Below, one piece after another: positions 19,082 through 28,793 of a stretch of DNA of 64,000 nt (its first letter is position 1; every line of letters begins with the position of its first letter). This DNA comes from Caballeronia glebae (GTDB lineage Bacteria > Pseudomonadota > Gammaproteobacteria > Burkholderiales > Burkholderiaceae): positions 1 to 64,000 of the forward strand of contig NZ_FCOJ02000002.1 of the NCBI RefSeq assembly GCF_001545035.1, given 5' to 3'. Both the position numbers and the translations under genes were made by a program. The notes beneath the pieces were generated by a model. It saw only the letters and a list, made by a program, of their open reading frames with translations, made no database searches and was not told the origin of the DNA.

Positions 19082-20605
19082 CTACGCCAGAAAAAGCTTG
19101 TAGACGGGATTCGCGCCTTCGTCCCACCACGGATAGCCGAGCGTCGCGAGAAAGCGCTCGAACTCAGCGTTGTCCGACTGCGGCACCTGAATGCCGACGA
19201 GAATCGAGCTGTAGTCCGCGCCCTGATTCCGATAGTGGAACAGGCTGATGTTCCAGTCCGGCGCCATCGACGAAAGGAACTTCATCAGCGCGCCCGGGCG
19301 TTCCGGGAATTCGAAGCGCAGCAGACGCTCGTCGCGCGCGAGCGGCGAATGTCCGCCGACCATATAGCGGATGTGCTGCTTCGAGAGTTCATCGTGCGAC
19401 AAATCCACCGTCGCGAAACCGTGCTCGATGAACGCCGACATCATCTGCGCCGTTTCCTTGCGCGCCTTGATCTGCACGCCGACGAAGATATGCGCGGCTT
19501 TTTCATCGGCGATGCGGTAGTTGAACTCCGTCACGCTGCGTGTGCCGACCAGCTCGCAAAAGCGCCGGAAGCTGCCGCGTTCCTCGGGAATCGTCACGGC
19601 GAACACGGCCTCGCGCGCTTCGCCGACTTCCGCGCGCTCCGCGACGAAGCGCATGCGGTCGAAGTTCATGTTCGCGCCGGAAGTTACCGCGATGAGCGTC
19701 TTGCCTTCGATGCCTTCGCGCTCCGCATACAGCTTCGCGCCCGCGACGGCGAGCGAGCCGGCCGGTTCGAGCACGGAACGCGTGTCCTGAAACACGTCCT
19801 TGATCGCCGCGCAGAGCGCATCGGTATCGACGGTGATGACTTCATCGAGCAACTCGTTGCAGAGGCGGAACGTTTCCTCGCCGACGAGCTTCACCGCGGT
19901 GCCGTCCGAGAACAGGCCGACTTCGCTCAACGTGACGCGCTCGCCCGCCGCGATGGACTTCGCCATCGCGCAGGAATCCTCGGTCTGCACGCCGATCACC
20001 TTGATCTCGGGGCGCACCGCCTTGATGTACGCCGCGACGCCCGCAGCCAGTCCGCCGCCGCCGATCGGGCAGAAGACCGCGTGGATCGGGCCCTGATGCT
20101 GGCGCAAAATTTCCATCGCCACCGTGCCTTGTCCGGCGATCACGTCCGGATCGTCGAACGGATGCACGAAGGTCAGGCCGCGCTCTTCCTGAAGCTGCAC
20201 GGCGCGCGCGTAGGCGTCGCTGTACGACTCGCCGGCGAGCACCACTTCGACCGTCGGGCCGCCGTGCGTGCGAATCGCGTCGATCTTCACTTGCGGCGTC
20301 GTCGTTGGCACGGCGATGACCGCGCGGCAGCCGAGGCGCGCCGCCGACAACGCGACGCCCTGCGCGTGATTGCCCGCCGACGCCGTGATCACGCCGCGCG
20401 CGAGCACATCGGCGGGCAGGTTCGCCATCTTGTTGTAGGCGCCGCGAATCTTGAACGAGAAAACCGGCTGATTGTCCTCGCGCTTGAGGAACACCGGGTT
20501 GTGCAGGCGCGCGGACAGGTTGCGCGCGGGTTCGAGCTCGCTTTCGCGCGCGACGTCGTACACACGCGCGGTCAGCACTTTTTTCAGGTAGTCGGGATGT
20601 GTCAT
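19082..20605 (-). CDS. ilvA: Threonine ammonia-lyase, biosynthetic (IlvA)
   Basis: A 507-residue PLP enzyme converting L-threonine to 2-oxobutanoate and ammonia, the first step of isoleucine biosynthesis. The PLP lysine is K52 (FSFKIRGAYNKM), the phosphate-binding GGGG loop is in PIGGGGLAAGVAAYIK (about 185), and two ACT-like regulatory domains occupy about 325-507, the feature that distinguishes the isoleucine-inhibited biosynthetic form from the short catabolic TdcB. The start MTHPDYLKK is chosen over an upstream in-frame ATG because homologues begin here. It heads the minus-strand unit with 5'-nucleotidase and queF and is divergent from the large oxidoreductase. Confidence 0.95.
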   Translation of the reverse strand: MTHPDYLKKVLTARVYDVARESELEPARNLSARLHNPVFLKREDNQPVFSFKIRGAYNKMANLPADVLARGVITASAGNHAQGVALSAARLGCRAVIAVPTTTPQVKIDAIRTHGGPTVEVVLAGESYSDAYARAVQLQEERGLTFVHPFDDPDVIAGQGTVAMEILRQHQGPIHAVFCPIGGGGLAAGVAAYIKAVRPEIKVIGVQTEDSCAMAKSIAAGERVTLSEVGLFSDGTAVKLVGEETFRLCNELLDEVITVDTDALCAAIKDVFQDTRSVLEPAGSLAVAGAKLYAEREGIEGKTLIAVTSGANMNFDRMRFVAERAEVGEAREAVFAVTIPEERGSFRRFCELVGTRSVTEFNYRIADEKAAHIFVGVQIKARKETAQMMSAFIEHGFATVDLSHDELSKQHIRYMVGGHSPLARDERLLRFEFPERPGALMKFLSSMAPDWNISLFHYRNQGADYSSILVGIQVPQSDNAEFERFLATLGYPWWDEGANPVYKLFLA

Positions 20606-21100
20606 GCGAGGAATCGTCACGCGGCAGCGGTGCGCGCGGGTTTTTGAGGGCGAAAGCGTCAATGATAGCGCCAACTGCGCGTTTTCCGGGCGCGCAGTGC
20701 GTTTCGACCGTCCGGACGGTCGTGCAAAAAAGCGTCGAAAATGACATTAACGCGTCGCGAATTCGCTCGCAAAAGCCCCTTCTCGCTGCTAGCGCCCGCG
20801 AACGCGCGCCTCTGCGATGGGTTAGAATTTCTTTTTACGAATCAGCAATCAGGATCGGCAGATGCACCGGCAGCTTCGGATCGATTTTCTGGCGCATGTT
20901 TCCCGCGAGTCGCATCCCGCGGCAGAAAGGCATGCGCGTCACGCGCGATCGTGGCGTTGATCCAGGGCACACCGAAGGCGCCGTGACGAGCCCGGCGGCC
21001 TTCGCCAAGACAAGTTTCATTCGAAAATTTGCGCCCCCACGCGCATCGTCGGCCTTTCCGCTTTTCATAGCGCGAGCGCCGGCATACCGAACCGTCGAAC
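20606..21100. other. Intergenic region between ilvA and DUF3683 oxidoreductase
   Basis: These 495 bases hold no supportable gene; short frames here lack family features. The notable element is an 18-bp perfect palindrome at 20705-20722, about 100 bases upstream of ilvA. The remainder is GC-rich sequence without clear hairpins or consensus promoters; a TTAGAATTT stretch near 20823 is the only -10-like string I noticed. Confidence 0.55.
20705..20722. promoter_or_regulatory. 18-bp perfect palindrome CGACCGTCCGGACGGTCG
   Basis: All nine bases of each half match with no spacer. It lies 100 bases upstream of ilvA and 378 bases upstream of the oxidoreductase. No T-run follows on either strand in terminator orientation, so a protein-binding operator, of the size TetR-type dimers use, is more likely than a terminator. 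Confidence 0.5.
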
Positions 21101-24100
21101 ATGAACGCACCCCAAGCCTTCGATCCGAATGGCGCCCATGCCGCCTTGGCGCTCGATAACGAGCCGCGTCTGCGCGAAATTCCCTATAACTACACGTCTT
21201 TCTCCGATCGTGAAATCGTGATGCGGCTCCTGGGCGACGAAGCCTGGGCCGTGCTCGACGAACTGCGCAACGAGCGCCGCACCGGACGTTCGGCGCGCAT
21301 GCTGTACGAAGTGCTCGGTGATATCTGGGTCGTGAGGCGCAATCCGTATTTGCAGGACGACCTGCTCGACAACCCGAAGCGCCGCGCGCTGCTGGTCGAG
21401 GCGCTGAATCACCGTCTCTCGGAAATCGAAAAGCGCCGCAGCGCCGACCTCACCGCGCACAGCGACGAAGCCGGCAGCCGCGAGCGCGCCGGGCGCGTGC
21501 AATTGCTGATCGCCGCCGCGCGTCGCGCCGTCGACGACTTCGCCGCCGAGTTCGGCGGCATGGCCGAGTTGCGCCGACGTGCATCGCGCGTCTTGGGCAA
21601 GGAAACGCAGAAGGACAACATCAAGTTCGACGGCCTGTCGCGCGTCTCGCACGTCACCGACGCGACCGACTGGCGCGTGGAATATCCGTTCGTCGTGCTG
21701 ACGCCGGATACCGAAGCCGAGATCGCCGGACTGATCAAGGCGTGCTTCGAACTCGGACTCACCGTGATTCCGCGCGGCGGCGGCACCGGCTATACGGGCG
21801 GCGCGATTCCGCTTACGCCGTTCTCGGCCGTCATCAACACGGAAAAGCTGGAGCAGCTCGGTCCCGTCGAAATGACGGATCTGCCGGGCGTCGATCACAA
21901 GGTCGCGACGATCTTCTCCGGCGCGGGCGTGGTCACACGGCGCGTCACAGAAGCGGCGGAACAGGCGGGCTTCGTGTTCGCCGTCGATCCGACTTCGCTC
22001 GATGCATCGTGCGTCGGCGGCAATGTCGCGATGAACGCGGGCGGCAAAAAGGCGGTGTTGTGGGGCACGGCGCTCGACAATCTCGCGTGGTGGCGCATGG
22101 TCGATCCGGAAGGCAACTGGCTCGAAGTCACGCGTCTTGATCACAACTGCGGCAAGATTCACGACATCGAAGTGGCGCGTTTCCGTCTCGACTGGTTCGA
22201 CGGCAATCGTCCGCCGGGCGAGAAGCTGCTGCGCACGGAGAATCTGGATATCGCCGGGCGCACGTTCCGCAAGGAAGGGCTCGGCAAGGACGTCACGGAT
22301 AAATTCCTCGCGGGTCTGCCTGGCGTGCAGAAGGAAGGCTGCGACGGCCTTATCACGTCGGCGCGCTGGATTCTGCACAAGATGCCCGCGCACACGCGCA
22401 CCGTCTGCCTCGAATTCTTCGGCCAGGCGCGCGATGCGATTCCGAGCATCGTCGAAATCAAGGACTATCTGTTCGAAACGTCGAAGCAGGGCGGCGCGAT
22501 CCTCGCCGGCCTGGAGCATCTGGACGAACGCTATCTGCGCGCGGTCGGCTACGCGACCAAGAGCAAGCGCAACGCGTTCCCGAAGATGGTGCTCATCGGC
22601 GATATCGTCGGTAATGACGCCGATGCCGTCGCCGCCGCGACCTCCGAAGTCGTGCGCATGGCGAACGGCAAGAGCGGCGAAGGCTTCGTCGCGGTGAATG
22701 CCGAGGCGCGCAAGCGCTTTTGGCTCGACCGCTCGCGCACGGCCGCGATCGCCAAGCACACGAACGCGTTCAAGATCAACGAAGACGTCGTGATTCCGCT
22801 CAATCGCATGGGCGAGTACACGGACGGGATCGAGCGCATCAACATCGAGTTGTCGCTGAAGAACAAGCTGCAACTCGTCGATGCGCTCGAAGCGTTCTTC
22901 CGCACCGGCAAGCTGCCGCTCGGCAAGACCGACGACGCGAACGAAATCCCCAGCGCCGAGCTGCTCGAAGATCGCGTGCAACAGGCGCTCGATCTCTTGA
23001 AGCGCGTGCGCGCGCGCTGGACGTTCGTCGGCGACAAGCTCGACATGCCCTTGCGCGAGGCGCAGCACTATCTCGTCAATCTCGGCTACGAAGCGCTCGC
23101 GGAGAAGTTCGCGGATCGCGTCGACATGCAGCCGGCCGTCAACGTGTTCCACGTCGCGCAAGACCGCACGGTGCGCATCTCGTGGAAGCAGGAGATTCGC
23201 GCGGAACTGCGCCAGATCTTCAACGGCGGCGAATTCAAGCCGATCCTCGACGAAGCGCAGGCCATCCACAAGCAGGTGTTGCGTGGCCGCGTGTTCGTGG
23301 CGCTGCACATGCACGCGGGCGATGGCAATGTGCACACGAACATTCCCGTCAACTCCGACAACTACGAGATGCTGCAGGACGCGCATCATGCGGTCGCGCG
23401 CATCATGAAACTCGCGCGATCGCTCGATGGCGTGATCTCGGGCGAGCACGGCATCGGCATCACGAAGCTGGAATTCCTGACCGAAGACGAAATCAGCGAG
23501 TTCCGCGCCTACAAGCAGCGCGTCGATCCGCACGGCCGCTTCAACAAGGGCAAGCTGTTCGACGGCGCGGACCTGCGCAACGCGTACACGCCGTCGTTCG
23601 GACTGATGGGCTACGAGTCGCTCATCATGCAGCAGTCGGATATTGGCGCGATCTCCGAGTCCATCAAGGACTGTTTGCGCTGCGGCAAGTGCAAGCCGGT
23701 CTGCGCGACGCACGTGCCGCGCGCGAACCTGCTCTACAGCCCGCGCAACAAGATTCTCGCGACATCGCTGCTGGTCGAAGCGTTCCTGTACGAAGAGCAG
23801 ACGCGCCGCGGCGTGTCGATCAAGCATTGGGACGAATTCAACGACGTCGCCGATCACTGCACGGTTTGCCACAAGTGCGTGACGCCGTGCCCGGTGAAGA
23901 TCGATTTCGGCGATGTCACGATGAACATGCGCAACCTCTTGCGCAAGATGGGCAAGAAGAAGTTCAACGCGGGCAACGCGGCCGGCATGTTCTTCCTGAA
24001 CGCGACCAATCCGCAGACGATCAACCTCGCGCGCACCGCAATGATGGGCGTCGGCTACAAGGCACAGCGCCTCGGCAACGACATCCTGAAGAAATTCGCG

Positions 24101-25195
24101 AAGAAGCAGACGGCGAAACCGCCCGCGACGGTCGGCAAGCCGCCTGTGGTCACGCAGGTGATCCACTTCATGAACAAGAAGATGCCGGGCAATCTGCCGA
24201 AGAAGACGGCGCGCGCGCTGCTGGATATCGAGGACAACAAGATCGTTCCGATCATCCGCAATCCGAAAACGACCACCGTCGATTCGGAAGCGGTGTTCTA
24301 TTTCCCCGGCTGCGGCTCGGAGCGTTTGTTCTCGCAAGTCGGACTCGCCACGCAAGCCATGTTGTGGGAAGCGGGCGTGCAGACCGTGCTGCCGCCGGGC
24401 TATCTGTGCTGCGGCTATCCGCAGCGCGGCTCCGGTCAGTACGACAAGGCCGAGAAGATCGTCACGGATAATCGCGTGCTGTTCCACCGCGTCGCGAATA
24501 CGCTGAACTATCTCGATATCAAGACCGTCGTCGTGTCGTGCGGAACGTGCTATGACCAGCTCGCGGGCTATGAATTCGAGAAGATCTTCCCTGGCTGCCG
24601 GATCATCGACATTCACGAGTTCCTGCTCGAAAAGAACATCAAGCTCGACGGCGTGACCGGCACGCGCTACATGTATCACGATCCGTGTCACTCGCCGATC
24701 AAGACGATGGACCCGGTCAAGCTAGTGAACGAACTGATGGGTTCGGAACACGACGGCTACAAGATCGAGAAGAACGATCGATGCTGCGGCGAATCGGGCA
24801 CGCTCGCGGTCACGCGCCCGGACATTTCGACGCAAGTGCGCTTTCGCAAGGAAGAAGAGATTCGCAAGGGCGCGGCCAAGCTGCGCGGCATTCCGCTCGT
24901 CGCGGAAGCGGGCGCGAACGCTATCAACATGGGGAACGCGGCGGCCGGCGCGGCGGGTGCGCAACCGGGTTCCGTGCTCAAGGCGGGCGACGGTCCTCAG
25001 CCGAACGGTCAGGACGTGAAAATCCTGACGAGCTGCCCGTCCTGCCTGCAAGGTTTGTCGCGCTACAACGAGGACGCCAACGTCGAGGCGGACTATATCG
25101 TCGTGGAAATGGCGCGCAAGGTGCTCGGCGAGAACTGGATGGAACAGTACGTCGAACACGCGAACAATGGCGGTATCGAGCGCGTGCTGGTGTAA
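21101..25195 (+). CDS. DUF3683 FAD / Fe-S / CCG fusion oxidoreductase
   Basis: A 1364-residue fusion of a GlcD/Dld-type flavoprotein with a GlpC-like iron-sulfur subunit. Order: DUF3683 (about 25-150), FAD-binding type 4 domain with [11 protein letters not shown] (about 224), FAD-oxidase C-terminal domain including [10 protein letters not shown] (about 735-745), two 4Fe-4S motifs [11 protein letters not shown] (about 857) and [11 protein letters not shown] (about 920), then two CCG domains (FPGCGSE near 1068, YLCCGYP near 1105, HDPCH near 1192, RCCGESG near 1228). Expected to oxidise a 2-hydroxy acid (D-lactate, glycolate or D-2-hydroxyglutarate type) and pass electrons through Fe-S/CCG centres to a quinone. 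The substrate is unknown. No signal peptide; likely membrane-associated on the cytoplasmic side. Confidence 0.88.
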   Translation: MNAPQAFDPNGAHAALALDNEPRLREIPYNYTSFSDREIVMRLLGDEAWAVLDELRNERRTGRSARMLYEVLGDIWVVRRNPYLQDDLLDNPKRRALLVEALNHRLSEIEKRRSADLTAHSDEAGSRERAGRVQLLIAAARRAVDDFAAEFGGMAELRRRASRVLGKETQKDNIKFDGLSRVSHVTDATDWRVEYPFVVLTPDTEAEIAGLIKACFELGLTVIPRGGGTGYTGGAIPLTPFSAVINTEKLEQLGPVEMTDLPGVDHKVATIFSGAGVVTRRVTEAAEQAGFVFAVDPTSLDASCVGGNVAMNAGGKKAVLWGTALDNLAWWRMVDPEGNWLEVTRLDHNCGKIHDIEVARFRLDWFDGNRPPGEKLLRTENLDIAGRTFRKEGLGKDVTDKFLAGLPGVQKEGCDGLITSARWILHKMPAHTRTVCLEFFGQARDAIPSIVEIKDYLFETSKQGGAILAGLEHLDERYLRAVGYATKSKRNAFPKMVLIGDIVGNDADAVAAATSEVVRMANGKSGEGFVAVNAEARKRFWLDRSRTAAIAKHTNAFKINEDVVIPLNRMGEYTDGIERINIELSLKNKLQLVDALEAFFRTGKLPLGKTDDANEIPSAELLEDRVQQALDLLKRVRARWTFVGDKLDMPLREAQHYLVNLGYEALAEKFADRVDMQPAVNVFHVAQDRTVRISWKQEIRAELRQIFNGGEFKPILDEAQAIHKQVLRGRVFVALHMHAGDGNVHTNIPVNSDNYEMLQDAHHAVARIMKLARSLDGVISGEHGIGITKLEFLTEDEISEFRAYKQRVDPHGRFNKGKLFDGADLRNAYTPSFGLMGYESLIMQQSDIGAISESIKDCLRCGKCKPVCATHVPRANLLYSPRNKILATSLLVEAFLYEEQTRRGVSIKHWDEFNDVADHCTVCHKCVTPCPVKIDFGDVTMNMRNLLRKMGKKKFNAGNAAGMFFLNATNPQTINLARTAMMGVGYKAQRLGNDILKKFAKKQTAKPPATVGKPPVVTQVIHFMNKKMPGNLPKKTARALLDIEDNKIVPIIRNPKTTTVDSEAVFYFPGCGSERLFSQVGLATQAMLWEAGVQTVLPPGYLCCGYPQRGSGQYDKAEKIVTDNRVLFHRVANTLNYLDIKTVVVSCGTCYDQLAGYEFEKIFPGCRIIDIHEFLLEKNIKLDGVTGTRYMYHDPCHSPIKTMDPVKLVNELMGSEHDGYKIEKNDRCCGESGTLAVTRPDISTQVRFRKEEEIRKGAAKLRGIPLVAEAGANAINMGNAAAGAAGAQPGSVLKAGDGPQPNGQDVKILTSCPSCLQGLSRYNEDANVEADYIVVEMARKVLGENWMEQYVEHANNGGIERVLV

Positions 25196-25231
25196 TAGCG
25201 AAATCGTGGCTTGATTCGCTAGAGGTATGAG

Positions 25232-25666
25232 ATGGACTGTGTGTTTTGCCGTGAAGACGGCGGCGAAGTGCTGTGGTCGGACGACGCGTTGCGCGTCGTC
25301 CTCGCCGATGAGCCCGACTGGCCCGGCCTGTGCCGCGTGGTTTGGGGCGCGCATGTCGCCGAAATGTCCGATTTGCCGGACGGCGATCGCGCGCGCGTGA
25401 TGACCGCCGTCAACGGCGTCGAGCGCGCGATGCGACGCGTGCTCGTGCCCGAAAAGATCAATCTGGCGAGCCTCGGCAATCAGGTGCCGCACGTCCACTG
25501 GCACGTCATTCCACGTTTCTCCAACGATTCCCGCTTCCCTTTGCCGATCTGGGCGCCGCGCCAGCGCACGGTTTCCGAGTCGCAGCTATCGAAGCGCCGC
25601 GCCCAGGCGACGCTCTTGCGCGAGCAGGTGCGCAACGAACTGAACCAGGCGTTCGGTCATCAATAA
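25232..25666 (+). CDS. HIT-family protein
   Basis: A 144-residue histidine-triad nucleotide hydrolase or transferase. The signature HVHWHVIPRF (about residues 89-98) supplies the His-x-His-x-His-x-x catalytic strand; the N-terminal CVFCREDGGEV pair of cysteines resembles the zinc-containing HIT subgroup. Family members split phosphoramidate or dinucleoside polyphosphate bonds. It begins 36 bases after the oxidoreductase and is followed nine bases later by a DUF971 gene, an arrangement retained in Burkholderiaceae. The specific substrate is not predictable. Confidence 0.88.
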   Translation: MDCVFCREDGGEVLWSDDALRVVLADEPDWPGLCRVVWGAHVAEMSDLPDGDRARVMTAVNGVERAMRRVLVPEKINLASLGNQVPHVHWHVIPRFSNDSRFPLPIWAPRQRTVSESQLSKRRAQATLLREQVRNELNQAFGHQ

Positions 25667-25675
25667 GACGAGATC

Positions 25676-26083
25676 ATGAGCGGACTCACTTCCACGACGC
25701 CGATTCCCTCCGGCGTCGTCGTGCATTCGAAATCCCGCGTGCTGGAACTGCAGTACGGCGACGTGTCGTATCGCGTGCCGTTCGAGCTTCTGCGCGTCTA
25801 TTCGCCTTCCGCCGAAGTGCAGGGCCACGGCCCAGGACAGGAAACGCTGCAGACCGGCAAACGCGAGGTGACGATCATCGGCATCGATCCGGTCGGGCAC
25901 TACGCGCTGCAACTCAATTTTTCGGACGGGCACAATACCGGCATCTATTCTTGGGACATCCTGCACCATCTGGCGACGCGTCAGGACGAATTGTGGCGCG
26001 AGTATCTGACGAAACTCGAAGCCGCCGGCATGGACCGCGACACACCGATGGCCGCGAAACCATCCGGCGGCCACTGTCACTGA
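25676..26083 (+). CDS. DUF971 (GBBH-like N-terminal domain) protein
   Basis: A 135-residue protein consisting of one DUF971 domain, the fold found at the N-terminus of gamma-butyrobetaine hydroxylases. Visible core: VHSKSRVLELQYGDVSYRVPFELLRVYSPSAEVQGHG (about 18-55), IIGIDPVGHYALQLNFSDGHNTGIYSWDILHHL (about 62-100). The stand-alone form lacks any hydroxylase domain; in other proteins the domain is linked to Fe-S assembly, but a role here is inference. The C-terminal SGGHCH is rich in possible metal ligands. It is in the run leading to ubiE. Confidence 0.85.
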   Translation: MSGLTSTTPIPSGVVVHSKSRVLELQYGDVSYRVPFELLRVYSPSAEVQGHGPGQETLQTGKREVTIIGIDPVGHYALQLNFSDGHNTGIYSWDILHHLATRQDELWREYLTKLEAAGMDRDTPMAAKPSGGHCH

Positions 26084-26167
26084 GCAAAAAGGCCGCGGCA
26101 TAAAGCCGCACGGCCGGCGCGACTATTGCGCACACAAAGAACGAACAACAGGCGAGGAAAAAGCGCG

Positions 26168-26899
26168 ATGAGCAAGACCCACTTCGGATACGAAACGGTC
26201 GACGAGCAGGACAAGGCGAAGAAAGTGGCGGGCGTGTTTCACTCCGTCGCGAGCAACTACGACTTGATGAACGACCTGATGTCCGGCGGACTGCATCGGA
26301 TCTGGAAGCACTTCACGATCGGGCAGGCAAAGGTGCGGCCAGGCTACAAGGTGCTGGACATCGCGGGCGGCACGGGCGACCTGGCGATGGCCTTTGCCAG
26401 GCAGGCAGGCGAGACGGGCGAAGTCTGGCACACGGACATCAACGAGTCGATGCTGCGCGTCGGCCGCGACCGGTTGATCGACAAGGGCGTGCTCACGCCC
26501 GCGCTGCTCTGTGACGCCGAGAAGATTCCGTTCCCGGACAATTATTTCAATGTGGTTACGGTTGCATTCGGCCTACGTAATATGACGCACAAGGACCTGG
26601 CGCTGGCCGAAATGACGCGCGTGCTGAAACCGGGCGGCAAGTTGCTCGTGCTGGAGTTCTCGAAAGTGTGGGAACCGCTGAAGAAGCCGTACGATGTCTA
26701 CAGTTTCAAGATTTTGCCGTGGATTGGCGAAAAAGTGGCGAAAGATGCGGAGAGCTATCGGTACTTGGCCGAATCCATCCGCATGCACCCGGACCAGGAA
26801 ACTTTGAAAACAATGATGGAACAAGCGGGCCTGGATCGAGTCGAATATTACAATTTGTCAGGTGGCGTGGTAGCGTTACACGTCGGGACAAAATTTTGA
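26168..26899 (+). CDS. ubiE: Ubiquinone/menaquinone C-methyltransferase UbiE
   Basis: A 243-residue SAM-dependent methyltransferase that C-methylates the demethoxy-quinone ring in ubiquinone biosynthesis. Seen are the UbiE N-terminus [11 protein letters not shown], the family signature [22 protein letters not shown] motif [12 protein letters not shown] (about 65-75), and the second signature [22 protein letters not shown] (about 138-160). ATG 26168 is chosen because the signature starts immediately; upstream in-frame codons do not fit the family. It begins a block with a Tim44-like gene, ubiJ and ubiB, matching the common ubiE-ubiJ-ubiB order. Confidence 0.96.
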   Translation: MSKTHFGYETVDEQDKAKKVAGVFHSVASNYDLMNDLMSGGLHRIWKHFTIGQAKVRPGYKVLDIAGGTGDLAMAFARQAGETGEVWHTDINESMLRVGRDRLIDKGVLTPALLCDAEKIPFPDNYFNVVTVAFGLRNMTHKDLALAEMTRVLKPGGKLLVLEFSKVWEPLKKPYDVYSFKILPWIGEKVAKDAESYRYLAESIRMHPDQETLKTMMEQAGLDRVEYYNLSGGVVALHVGTKF

Positions 26900-26924
26900 T
26901 GTTCCACTCTCAAAAGGATTCGAT

Positions 26925-27941
26925 ATGTTCGATTCGCGCAAACCCCACTCCCGGGGTTTCCTGAACCTCTTCTTCAGGAAGGCCGGAATCTTGGCGCTGG
27001 CTGGCGTTATTGCGGCTGGCGCAATCTTCGCTGAATCGGCTGAAGCCCGGCGCATGGGCGGCGGCCGCAGCATGGGCCGTCAGTCGGCCACGGCGACGCA
27101 GCAGCATCAAACGACGCCGCCGTCGCAATCCATGCAGCAGGGACAGGCAGGTCAGGCCGCGCAAGCCCAGCGCGCGCAGCCCGCACCGGCTACACCGGCC
27201 GCGGCGCAACCCGCGCGCAACCGCTGGCTGGGACCGATCGCCGGTCTGGCGGCCGGTCTGGGTATCGCGGCGCTGCTGTCGCACTTCGGGCTCGGCGAAG
27301 CGTTCGCCGGCGCGATGGCCAACATGATCATGATCGCCTTGATCGTGCTCGCGGCCGTCATGCTGTTCCGCTTTATCATGCGCAAGCGCCAGGGCAACAG
27401 CAATACGCCGGCCTACGCGGGCGCCGGGTCGGCTTCGGGTTCGCCTTACGGTGCCACCGCGCGCCAAAGCCTGAACCAGGACCCGCCGCAAGTGCCGCAG
27501 CAGCCGACCGGCTTCGGCGCGAACTACATCGATTCTCCGGCGCCGCAAGCGGCCGTGAATCCGAATGTGCCGGCGGGCTTCGATACCGAAGCATTCGTGC
27601 GTAACGCGAAGGTCTACTTCGTGCGTCTGCAGGACGCGTGGGATCGTGGCAACGTCAACGACATCCGCGAGTTCACGACGCCCGAAATGTTCGCCGAAGT
27701 GAAACTCGACGTCGACGCGCGCGGCAGCGCGCCGAACCGTACGGACGTGGTGCAGCTCAACGCCGATTTGCTCGGCGTCGAGGATCGCCCGGCCGAGTAT
27801 CTCGCGAGCGTGCGCTTCCACGGCCTGATCCGCGAGTCGGAAGGTGCGGCGGCGGAGCCGTTCGTCGAGGTCTGGAACCTGTCGAAGCAGAAGTCGGGCG
27901 AGGAAGGATGGCTGCTGGCAGGGATTCAGCAGGTCAGTTGA
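26925..27941 (+). CDS. Tim44-like domain membrane protein
   Basis: A 338-residue protein with an N-terminal signal or membrane segment (about 20-42, AGILALAGVIAAGAIFAESAEA), a Gln/Ala/Pro-rich linker (about 55-100), two hydrophobic helices (about 103-125 and 128-148), another low-complexity linker, and a C-terminal Tim44-like domain (about 215-335). The mitochondrial Tim44 domain tethers a chaperone to the import channel; in bacteria such proteins are of unknown role. It sits between ubiE and ubiJ, an insertion into an otherwise standard ubiquinone block, and ends at its own terminator. Probable membrane anchoring or lipid-binding role is inference. Confidence 0.82.
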   Translation: MFDSRKPHSRGFLNLFFRKAGILALAGVIAAGAIFAESAEARRMGGGRSMGRQSATATQQHQTTPPSQSMQQGQAGQAAQAQRAQPAPATPAAAQPARNRWLGPIAGLAAGLGIAALLSHFGLGEAFAGAMANMIMIALIVLAAVMLFRFIMRKRQGNSNTPAYAGAGSASGSPYGATARQSLNQDPPQVPQQPTGFGANYIDSPAPQAAVNPNVPAGFDTEAFVRNAKVYFVRLQDAWDRGNVNDIREFTTPEMFAEVKLDVDARGSAPNRTDVVQLNADLLGVEDRPAEYLASVRFHGLIRESEGAAAEPFVEVWNLSKQKSGEEGWLLAGIQQVS

Positions 27942-27953
27942 GCCCGAACGTGC

Positions 27954-27973
27954 CCTTGGCCGAATGGCCAAGG
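27954..27973. repeat. CCTTGGCC-GAAT-GGCCAAGG inverted repeat
   Basis: Perfect 8-bp arms with a 4-base loop immediately after the Tim44-like gene. No T-run follows, so it is not a classical terminator, but it could stabilise the 3' end upstream of the true terminator at 28019-28054. Confidence 0.5.
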
Positions 27974-28018
27974 CGCTGGCAACCGTCAGTGTGATCAGCG
28001 GTTGCGAAGGTAGAATAG

Positions 28019-28054
28019 AAACCCGCGCGAGAAGTGTCCCGCGCGGGTTTTTTC
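28019..28054 (+). terminator. Rho-independent terminator before ubiJ
   Basis: An 11-bp stem, AAACCCGCGCG / CGCGCGGGTTT, with a 10-base loop, running into further Ts. It ends the Tim44-like transcript but stops only 12 bases before the ubiJ start, and a TAGAAT -10-like hexamer (28011-28016) lies directly in front of the stem. Confidence 0.85.
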
Positions 28055-28066
28055 ATCTCAGACCCG

Positions 28067-28771
28067 ATGACGAACGCAGACGAATCCGCCCGTCCCGCAG
28101 CAAATCCCGCCTTGAAGACCGCATCCAGTGGGTTCGCGGCCGCCGTGAATCATCTGCTCGCGCGCGAGCCGTGGGCGATCGAGCGCCTGAAACCATACGC
28201 AGGCAAGCGCGTGAAGCTGTCGTGCGCGCCGGTTTCGATAGCGCTCGTCGTGCAACCCGACGGTCTTTTCGCGGCGACCACCGAGGCGCAAGCCGGCGCA
28301 TTCGACGTGACCATCGCCGTGCCGCTCGACGCGCTGCCCGCGTTCCTGCAAGGCGGCCAGGCGGCGGTGATGAAACACGTTCGCATCGAGGGCGACGCCG
28401 AATTGGCGACGACCCTTGCCAAGCTCGCGGAACATCTGCGCTGGGATCCGGAAGAGGACCTCGCGCGCGTGATCGGCGACGCGCCCGCGCACCGCGCAGG
28501 CCTTATCGCGCGCGCGGTGCAGGAGCAAGCACTGCGCACCGGACGAAATCTGCTGGACACATTCACTGAATATTTCCTCGACGAGCGCCCGCAACTCGTG
28601 CGCAAGAGCGCGCTCGACGTGTTCAACGCCGAGCTTTCGAAGGCGCGCGATGCTCTCGCGCGCGTCGAGAAGCGCATCGAGAGAATCGAGCGCCAATCCG
28701 AGCAGTCCCGGCCGGCGAGCGGCGCCTCAGCGCGATCCGGCGGCGAGTCTGTGCGCGACTCGCACGAATAA
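28067..28771 (+). CDS. ubiJ: Ubiquinone biosynthesis accessory factor UbiJ (SCP2 domain)
   Basis: A 234-residue UbiJ homologue. The N-terminal SCP2-like lipid-binding domain (about 25-130) includes [21 protein letters not shown] and the [17 protein letters not shown] segment; the C-terminus (about 180-220) is a coiled coil ([19 protein letters not shown]). UbiJ binds ubiquinone intermediates in the cytosolic Ubi metabolon with UbiK. ATG 28067 gives the expected N-terminus; a GTG at 28034 lies inside the terminator hairpin and is rejected. No Shine-Dalgarno is visible before the ATG, which is unusual. ubiB follows after 22 bases. Confidence 0.88.
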   Translation: MTNADESARPAANPALKTASSGFAAAVNHLLAREPWAIERLKPYAGKRVKLSCAPVSIALVVQPDGLFAATTEAQAGAFDVTIAVPLDALPAFLQGGQAAVMKHVRIEGDAELATTLAKLAEHLRWDPEEDLARVIGDAPAHRAGLIARAVQEQALRTGRNLLDTFTEYFLDERPQLVRKSALDVFNAELSKARDALARVEKRIERIERQSEQSRPASGASARSGGESVRDSHE

Positions 28772-28793
28772 CGAGCTGAAGCGAATTCGAACC

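Noticed and set aside
18191-20647. 818-codon plus-strand frame opposite ilvA, the nucleotidase and the end of queF
   Set aside because: It spans several real minus-strand genes with complete catalytic motifs and shows no domain of its own.
21065-24691. 1208-codon open frame antisense to the DUF3683 oxidoreductase
   Set aside because: It is Arg/His/Asp/Val-rich with no family motifs and lies wholly opposite a gene with clear FAD and Fe-S motifs. Such frames arise from GC-rich third positions.
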